Source: Vitrella brassicaformis (lineage: Eukaryota > Sar > Vitrellaceae). From it: a stretch of 64,000 nucleotides of DNA. Both the position numbers and the translations under genes were made by a program. Below are positions 57,263-64,000 of the stretch, in pieces. Within the stretch, counting starts at the first letter, position 1, and the number at the start of each line of letters is the position of its first letter. Under the pieces are notes generated by a model. It was not told the DNA's origin. It did not search any database and saw only the letters and a list, made by a program, of their open reading frames with translations. The stretch covers positions 1-64,000 of the forward strand of contig CDMY01000293.1 of the NCBI GenBank assembly GCA_001179505.1, written 5' to 3'.

Positions 57263-58593
57263 TCAGTGAATCACTGCATCAAGGAGTCTGATGTCGTCGC
57301 GCATCTTCTCCCGAGCCGTGGTCTTTGTCCGGGGAAAGTCAGCAGCACCGCCGCCCTGAGGCACCTCAGTGGTCCGCAAGACGATGGATGACCACCCACT
57401 CCGCCTCTCCATACAGATGTACGCCACGAAGTCGTCGCCATCAGTGTCGCCACACAAGACGACGACGCGGAATGAGCTTAGGCCGCTGGTGTAGTCGATA
57501 GTGCGGCACTCCCATAGGGGTGTCGGCCGGAGCATCAGAGTGGCGATCGCATCGTACCCGGGGGCAGACGGCTGACTGCTGTGCTCATGAAACGACACCA
57601 CATTCGAACTCAAGTTGGCCATCCTGAAAGGGCAGAGAGGAACAGACAGAGGGCACCGCACATTCATTCCTGTCTTGTTTGTTCTCTCATTTGAATCACT
57701 GCACACACCTCATGTGAATCAGTGACCGGAAACCTTGATAGTCACAACCGGAGCCTGCAGACGCACAGACAGCGGAGATCGCCCTTCACATCAAGCGCGA
57801 CTTCCATATGAATGTTTCACCCTCCGTTCCCATACATACGTGCATACATACATGTGCAGGCCGGGTCTGTTGGATCGAATCGAGAGGCGTACTCGCGCGG
57901 CACCGTCTGCTGTGTGTACAGGATCACACCAGTCCATCCCAATGCCTCCTGCCCGTCTGCCATTCGCGCCAGCTCCGTTCTGAGGCTGAGCCGATGGCTA
58001 TACACTGAGTACCCCCGCATGCTTCTCCAGCGCGTCAGCTCCATCTCCCCCTCACGACCAAGTCGATGACCATACAAGGAGTATTGGCGCACGGCGTCCG
58101 GTCGGCTCAGGTAGAGGGCCTTGTCGTCGCTAGCCCGTTTGACGTCAGCGGCCGTCAGACGCACAGGCAGGGACGCCACGCGGCCAGCGCTCTTGGCCAT
58201 GCGGAGGATGGGCACATTCTCCGCCCACTGCCCGCCGTAAGCCAGCACCCACCAGAGCCGCACTAGGTAGTGCACTCGGCTCATCTGCTGCCCCGGCCGG
58301 TCGCTAGGCTCGTACGTCAGTACTCGGTTCAGGTGGTGTTGGCGGAGAAGCTCGGCGACGCCCCTCTCGATGCTGTCGGCGATGGCGGTGCTGAATGCGA
58401 TTGTGCGGGATGCGCCGAACAGGGCAGCGCACCCGTTGAAGTCCAGCAGCCGTCGTAGCTTGTCTGCCAGCGCCTGCAGCTCATAGTCGCCGAGCACTTG
58501 CGCATTCAGAAGACAGAACCTGCGCGGCTCGACTTGGAGATACCAAGACGACGATGAGGCCTCTGTAGCGCCCGTAGCTCCAGTCAAAAACAT
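57263..58593 (-). CDS. uncharacterised protein with duplicated Y-S-x-Y-x-HRL motif
   Basis: Three exons (57852-58593, a 28-nt exon at 57727-57754, and 57263-57623) join in frame to 376 residues. The start at 58593 (MFLTGATGATEASSSS) is the first in-frame ATG. Features seen: an alpha-helical N-terminal half (LQALADKLRRLLDF; SIERGVAELLRQHHL; VHYLVRLWWVLAYGG); two similar motifs about 24 residues apart, QYSLYGHRLG and GYSVYSHRLS; and a C-terminal half with CRTIDYTSGLSSFRVVVLCGD. No signal peptide or TM helix. I do not recognise the family. The short middle exon is supported only by splice sites and phase. Confidence 0.6.
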
Positions 58594-58909
58594 CTGCAAG
58601 GAACAAAGGTCCCCCCGAACAGTTCCGTCGAGGGGAGCGGTTTCACAGAATGTCCTAAGCGGCCAGACGGCCAAGTCCCATGTCTTTCACGCACAGTCAA
58701 ACGACGACACGCAACAGGAATCACCCACGCACGCTCCACATGCACAGAGGAACCCAAGGAACACATTCACGAGGCCTCCAGACCGAAACCCACGGCCGTC
58801 CGCTGAATACGAGTCGTTTGCTGGGGCCCTGCGAGCTGCAAAACGATCGTTCGTAGAAGAAAAAATCGTTCGTAAGCGGAGCAGTCCCTGTTGGAACAGC
58901 ATCGCGCCA
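58594..58909. promoter_or_regulatory. 316-bp bidirectional promoter (unknown gene / HAAO)
   Basis: GCGAGCT occurs at 58831-58837, about 75 bp upstream of the HAAO start, in the context TGCGAGCTGCAAAAC. It is followed by two ATCGTTCGTA(A/G) copies at 58846-58855 and 58866-58875. Confidence 0.5.
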
Positions 58910-59965
58910 ATGGAGGGCTTTCAGCCCTTCAACTTTTGGAAGTTTCTGGAGAAACACAGAGACCAGCTCAAACCGCCCGTTGGTCAGCGAGAACAAGCCG
59001 CAGGCAGATCCCCCAGTGCTTTCTGTTGTTTTGTGTGTGCAGGCAACAAGATGATCTACAATGAGGGGGAGTTCAAAGTCATGGTCGTCGGAGGTCAGCA
59101 CACAAACGAGGCTTTCCGCAGTAGATGGAAGCGGCGAGCGTACCTCTGTATCTCTGTGTGTGTTTCTGTGTGTGTCAGGTCCCAACACGCGTACGGATTA
59201 TCACTGGGAGGTGGGTCCGGAGTGGTTTTTCCAGCTGCAGGGCGACATGTGCCTCAAGGTGGCACGCGACGACCCCACCACCGGCGAGATGCGCTTCGAG
59301 GATGTGCACATTCGCGAGGGCGACATGTACATGCTGCCGCCCAGAGTCTACCACTCGCCTCAGGTGGCTGGCTGGCTGGACGGACAGAGGGAGGGACGGG
59401 GGAAGGAAGCAGACAGAGCAGCCATCGAGCGTGCTCAATGGTTTGTGTGTGTGTGTGTGTGTGTCAGCGCTCCGAGGGGTCGGTTGGGCTGGTCATCGAG
59501 AGAGATCGAAGGCCCGATGAGGTAGCCAACCACACGAACGGACACAAGAAAGGCCTCCTCACGAACGTCGCAAGTCAATCAATCGATGGGCCATGTGTGT
59601 GTATGTTTGTGGAAATGATGCCTGCGTGTGGTGTCAGGAGCATGACCGCCTGACGTGGTTTTGCGAGCTGTGCAAAGCCCTCATCTACCAAGACACATTC
59701 CACTGCACCGACCTGGGTACCTAGCTGCGCGAAACACAGGAAGAGAACAGACCCCCCTCAATGCAGTCACCGGTCTGTTCGTGTGTCTCCCCTGGCCCCA
59801 CTTGACTGCACACATACACACATACATGCAGGTAAGCAGCTGAAGCCGGTGATCGAGGCCTACTACGGACCTGACGCGGGCCGCAGGACGTGCAAGAAGT
59901 GTGGGTGGGTGGAACAGGTGCCTGAGAAGTTCGTGCAGGCCAGGGAACGGGCTAACGGGGTGTGA
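58910..59965 (+). CDS. HAAO: 3-hydroxyanthranilate 3,4-dioxygenase
   Basis: Opens 3-hydroxyanthranilate to the precursor of quinolinate in the kynurenine-to-NAD pathway; cytosolic Fe(II) cupin. Six exons (58910-58982, 59043-59093, 59179-59363, 59468-59521, 59638-59716, 59832-59965) join in frame to 191 residues. Iron ligands are visible: His and Glu in DYHWEVGPEWFFQLQG (six residues apart, as in the family) and His in LPPRVYHSPQ. The substrate-binding Arg follows in QRSEGSVGLVIERDR. The C-terminus carries two Cys pairs, WFCELC and RTCKKC, the rubredoxin-like metal site found in bacterial and fungal HAAO and lost in animals. The start at 58910 gives the standard opening FQPFNFWKFLEKH. Confidence 0.96.
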
Positions 59966-60557
59966 TGTGATGTGATGGTATGGGATGGGGTGGAGTGGGA
60001 TGGGATGGGATGTATGAGTCGTGTTGTGATGCAGATGAACTGTTTCGAGACGGTTTCCCATTTAGTCTTCTGTTTGAGTGTGATGTGATGTTGGCCGTGG
60101 TGTTGGCCTTGGTTATGCACATGTGGGACTGGTCCAGTCAGTGGTTGATGTATTCTGTGTATGGATGAATGAATGAAAGACCGTCCACAACCCCACGACG
60201 CATGCAGAAAATGCAGAAATCCATCTGCCTCTGCCCCCAATGTGTGTCTGCGTGTGTCTCAACAAATGAATCTAGGTCCCCTTTGCCCGCTCCCAGAGCT
60301 GCCGCCACGTCTGTCTGTCTGCTCAGTCGCACATGATCAGTCAGACGTGGGTCGCGTCAGGTCGAGGAGCGACAGACAAACAGACAGACAGACATGTGAC
60401 GTGATGTCATGGGTGGTCAGAAACCCATACACGCATGAATCCATTCATACTGACAGTGGCGTGAGAAGGCAACTGGATCAACCGATTTGACTTCCCAGCC
60501 GAGCCAGTCGATATGATCTGTGACAGGTGAACGCCATGCGGTGCCCCCCCCCCCCTC
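59966..60557. other. 3' flank of HAAO with GGGAT/GACA repeats
   Basis: GATGTGATGTGATGGTATGGGATGGGGT-type low-complexity sequence follows the HAAO stop. A GACA run lies near 60372-60394 and a poly-C run ends at the assembly gap. No exon was seen. Confidence 0.5.
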
Positions 60558-60857
60558 NNNNNNNNNNNNNNNNNNNNNNNNNNNNNNNNNNNNNNNNNNN
60601 NNNNNNNNNNNNNNNNNNNNNNNNNNNNNNNNNNNNNNNNNNNNNNNNNNNNNNNNNNNNNNNNNNNNNNNNNNNNNNNNNNNNNNNNNNNNNNNNNNNN
60701 NNNNNNNNNNNNNNNNNNNNNNNNNNNNNNNNNNNNNNNNNNNNNNNNNNNNNNNNNNNNNNNNNNNNNNNNNNNNNNNNNNNNNNNNNNNNNNNNNNNN
60801 NNNNNNNNNNNNNNNNNNNNNNNNNNNNNNNNNNNNNNNNNNNNNNNNNNNNNNNNN
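60558..60857. other. assembly gap, exactly 300 N
   Basis: Three hundred consecutive N, flanked on both sides by poly-C (about 13 C before, 9 C after). The true length is unknown. The open frames that cross it are artefacts. Confidence 0.99.
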
Positions 60858-62219
60858 CCCCCCCCTCTTGTCTGTGCGTTGGTGTGCCAATTGCCACGCC
60901 TTGCTCCCTCCCTCCCTCCCCGCCAGATAATGAATACACCGTACACACACAGCCGGTCGGCGGATAAAGCAAGACAGTCGGCGGGTCAGGCAGTCTGTGT
61001 TTTGTGCGGTGCCATCCGTCGCTGGCTCTGGAGCGACCGGCCTGGCGTTGCGTGGCAGACATACAGACAGCCCCATGTGCACACACACATCGATACACAC
61101 ATACATAGAATGCATACAGACACTCGCATGGATACATCAGAGGGGATGGTCAATGTCCACACATTCACACATTCAAGGCGGGAAAACACACGACACCGCG
61201 TCACAAAACAAGACAGCACCCCCTCACGCAGCCACACACATGAATGCACGCACGTCACTCTTATGCACACCGCACCACATACACAACACAGCACGCGAGA
61301 GAGAGAGAGAGAGATGGAGGAAGGATGGGACGACGCAAGGAGTGGGAGGGAGAGAGGGAGGGATCAAGCAAACACCACACGCCCACGGGAGACTGCGCAG
61401 CGCTCACCAATCAACCAAGGCAGGCAGGTAGGCAGCAAGGGAAAAACATCCATCCATCCATCCATCCATGGGTGCCGCGCCTCAAGAGAGTGTCGAGTTC
61501 GCCGTTGCCAGGATGCACGCGACACAGACAGACAGGCAGGCAATCAGTTAGAAAGTCACTTCGCACACAGGCAGACCATGATATAATCGTTCTCATGTTC
61601 ATTGTCGGGTCGAAGAAACTTACACGCAACGAGAGATGCACGCACACATCGGTCGATGTTACGCCATTCATCCATCCAGTCAGTCATCCGGACGGTCAGG
61701 TCTTGCTTGTAAGTCAAAACGGGCTTGTTTATTTCTTTCGTTGTATGTTTCCTTTCTTGTTTGGATGGCTCTCTTGAGGACGATGACTGCCCACCAAACA
61801 CCCCACCGAACCCATCGAGGGCGAAATAGCGCTTAGAAAACGGACCGTCCTACACACATCACATCATGACGCACACAGACAGGGGCATGCACATGCACAC
61901 GCACCACTCCGACAAAAGGAAGACAGGAACGCGAGAAACAAAACAAACGGTCAGCCAGCCATTGTCAGTCACCAACACACACACACCATCTACGCACGCA
62001 CGCACAAAACCTCATTCATGATCACTGTGTCCCTCTCTCTGTCTCTGTCATTGTGGTGCCGATATATGAAATGCGGGCGTGTGGACGCCCCCCGAGACAC
62101 GACAGACACGGAACATGTGCACGAACGAACACAGACAGATAGCTACGTCGCCCGCTGCGGGCGAGAAAATGAGTGAGTCACCACACCCAGATGGTGGTGC
62201 GACGACTGACCGCTCCGGT
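60858..62219. other. large spacer between HAAO and glycosyltransferase
   Basis: About 1.4 kb right of the gap. It contains a (GA)n tract (61296-61314), a CATC tract (about 61449-61470) and AC-rich sequence. The plus-strand frames here are Thr/His/Arg-rich repeat translations with no domain. This is the emptiest part of the window, but sequence hidden in the gap could change that. Confidence 0.5.
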
Positions 62220-64000
62220 CTAGAGGGTGACGATATCGCCCGCCAGCCGTCTGTAGTGGTCCGCCTTCCAGTCCGCATACCTAACACACACACATCCATC
62301 CATCCATGGTACAGAGGAGACATCATGTGAGTGTACAGCGTCCTGTGGATGGTCCGTCCGTCCACCCATACATACACACATACCCGGGGATGGTGTCGCA
62401 TATTCTCTTCCAGTTGGGGTTGGCTGCCTTGTTCAGTCGTGGGTTGCTGGAGCCGTCCTTGTTGATCACACCGCCCACTGGCGTCCAGCCCGACCCATAG
62501 GGCTCCTGGTGGTACACCTGACACAAACATTCACACATACAGAGAGAGAGAGAGAGGACGTCGACGTTTTCGTTCATTTCATGGTTGAGTGGTTGTTGTC
62601 TGACCTCGGTGCCTCCGAGTACGACGGGGATGCATCCGCCCTTGACGATCATCTCCCACGCGAAGTGGATGTCGTCATAGCCCCACCAACCGTCGTACAC
62701 CTCGTCGTAACCCCCTATCAACTCCCACACACGCTGTATCATACCCATGCACACACACAACAACGCAAGAGAAGACAAGACATGCAAACGACCCTCTCTC
62801 TCTCCATATCTCTCCCTCCGCCCGTTGTGTACCTACCCTTGGGAAGGCCGTATGCATGCCGTAGAAGTAGGCCCACGGGTGGACCCCCTCGCGCACGTTG
62901 TCGAGGACCTTGCCGTGGCTGAACCGGTTGTCGCGCGGCTTGAAGTAGTTGGCCTTGGAGAGTATCCGGGGGAACGTCCCGCACACACTGAAGTCCTTCA
63001 TCACGTGCTCGTCCGTCCAGTCCTCCGTCGCGACGAACCACCGCTCCGCCGTGACGAGATACGGCGTCGAGGGATCTCGGGAGCTGAAAGACACACACGA
63101 AACGATAAGCACAGCGATAGAGATGGATGTGTGAACGTGCGTGGGTGGGTGTGAGCGCGGGTACCTGAGGAACTGGTAGAGGTTTTCGAGGAAGTTTTCG
63201 TTGAGGATGACGTCGGAGTCCATGCCGACGATGAAGTCGTACTTGGCCTGCTTGATGCCCATGTTGCGCCCAGAGGGGACTGAAAAGGTGTTCTCCAACT
63301 TCCGACGCTGGGCGATGTGATAGATAGATGCCACACAACACACAGAGAGAACAGAGGAGAGGATCATCCATCTATCCATCCATCCATCTATCCATCCATG
63401 TCTGCCTGCCTGCAGTATCTATCATTTATTGCCGGACTGACCTGTATGAAGGTGAGGTCGAGTTTCTCTCTGTATTTCCTGTAGATGGCGTCGACGTCGT
63501 CGGTCGAGTTGTTGTCGAGGATAATGACCTCGAACTTGAAGTCGCTCTTGATCCGCTGCTTGCACAGACCCGCCAACGTCTTCTTGACGATCTCCTCCTA
63601 CCACACAAGACAACACAACACACGTCTCACTGGCTGGCTGTGCGTGCCTTGGGTGGTGGGTGGTGCTGTGGTGCGGCACTCACCTGGTTGAACATCGGGA
63701 AGACGCAGCTGAAGTTGATGCCAGTTGGGTACAGGTTGGTGGGCAGCTCCCTCGGGCGACCCGTGATCATCGCACACGCCTTGGACCACTCACCCCACCC
63801 ACTCAGACGGGGCTTGCCCTGGTCACACGACCCTCAAAACAAATGAATACATGTACGTACAAGTTCAGGGATGTCCTGCCTACCGTGACGTGTTGGTTGT
63901 AGGGTTTGTCGAAGAGCATGTGCTTCCACTCGGGAGTCATGGCGCCCTCGTCCGCCGTGGGCTTGTCGTCTATCAACACATCGCCTGCCACACATCACAG
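62220..64000 (-). CDS. GT2-type glycosyltransferase, 5' end off the window
   Basis: A GT-A fold glycosyltransferase related to the GT2/GT27 group. Reading from the right edge: TPEWKHMLFDKPYNQHVTV; a joined GKPRLSGWGEWSK and INFSCVFPMFNQ; EEIVKKTLAGL and FEVIILDNNSTDD (nucleotide-binding strand and Asp); a joined RRKLENTFSVPSGRNMGIKQA and YDFIVGMDSDVILNENFL, with the DxD-type metal motif DSD; YFKPRDNRFSH; GGYDEVYDGWWGYDDIHFAWEM (the galactosyltransferase C-terminal motif with the WGYDD acceptor/catalytic site); YHQEPYGSGW; and a last exon YADWKADHYRRLAGDIVTL, ending at the TAG at 62220-62222. The first exon seen (to about 63986) begins at a splice acceptor, so more lies to the right. No membrane anchor is visible in this part. 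Donor and acceptor sugars are unknown. Confidence 0.85.

Noticed and set aside
60407-61137. Open frames crossing the N gap
   Set aside because: The central third of each is unknown sequence; the frames are artefacts of translating N.
889-62310. Repeated CATCCATC / GTCTGTCT arrays as a CRISPR-like or transposon signature
   Set aside because: They are plain tetranucleotide microsatellites without unique spacers, terminal repeats or associated genes, in a eukaryotic genome.

Overview
The window is nuclear DNA of an intron-rich unicellular eukaryote, most likely an alveolate and best matching a chromerid such as Vitrella. No database was available, so the lineage is an inference. Grounds: a class III adenylyl cyclase fused to a voltage-sensor ion-channel module (an alveolate architecture), genes with up to 28 short exons, short TG/TGTC-rich introns ending in TGTGCAG, dense CATC/TGTC/GAGT simple repeats, a possible plastid-type bipartite leader on one membrane protein, and very tight gene spacing. 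TGA, TAG and TAA all end genes here, so the standard code applies.

Layout, left to right: the 5' part of a secreted alpha-carbonic-anhydrase-like gene (-); mitochondrial-type serine hydroxymethyltransferase (-) head-to-head with transcription elongation factor SPT5 (+); a bacterial-type flavin monooxygenase with one in-frame TGA (-) head-to-head with a 9.6 kb polycystin-type cation channel carrying LamG-like and EF-hand insertions (+); an MFS transporter (-) whose start codon lies 63 bp from that of a kynurenine-formamidase-like hydrolase (+); a two-RRM RNA-binding protein (+) with three GC-AG introns; a long coiled-coil polyQ protein (-); an Aladin-like WD40 nucleoporin (-); the ion-channel/adenylyl-cyclase fusion (-); a RAF/TKL-like protein kinase (-); a membrane protein with an N-terminal leader (-); a divergent poly(ADP-ribose) glycohydrolase (+); a small protein with a SUMO-interaction-like motif (-); a Cys-rich secreted or membrane protein (+); an unknown protein (-) head-to-head with ribosome biogenesis factor BRX1 (+); intronless adenylate kinase 6 (-); another unknown (-) head-to-head with 3-hydroxyanthranilate dioxygenase (+); a 300-N assembly gap; and a GT2-type glycosyltransferase (-) running off the right edge.

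There is no operon logic. Genes are arranged as divergent pairs sharing 63-358 bp promoters, and as convergent pairs separated by repeat-rich spacers. Several shared promoters contain the same GCGAGCT core, a candidate promoter element. Functional themes are basic gene expression and ribosome assembly (SPT5, RRM protein, BRX1, AK6, Aladin), Ca2+/cAMP signalling (polycystin, cyclase, kinase), one-carbon and kynurenine metabolism (SHMT, formamidase-like, HAAO) and ADP-ribose turnover. Exon coordinates were worked out by hand from splice signals and reading-frame continuity. Where every exon was followed (SHMT, SPT5, FMO, hydrolase, RRM protein, AK6, HAAO and several small genes) the total length is an exact multiple of three. 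The polycystin, MFS, coiled-coil, Aladin, cyclase, kinase, PARG and glycosyltransferase models are outlines whose core exons are secure and whose ends are less so.
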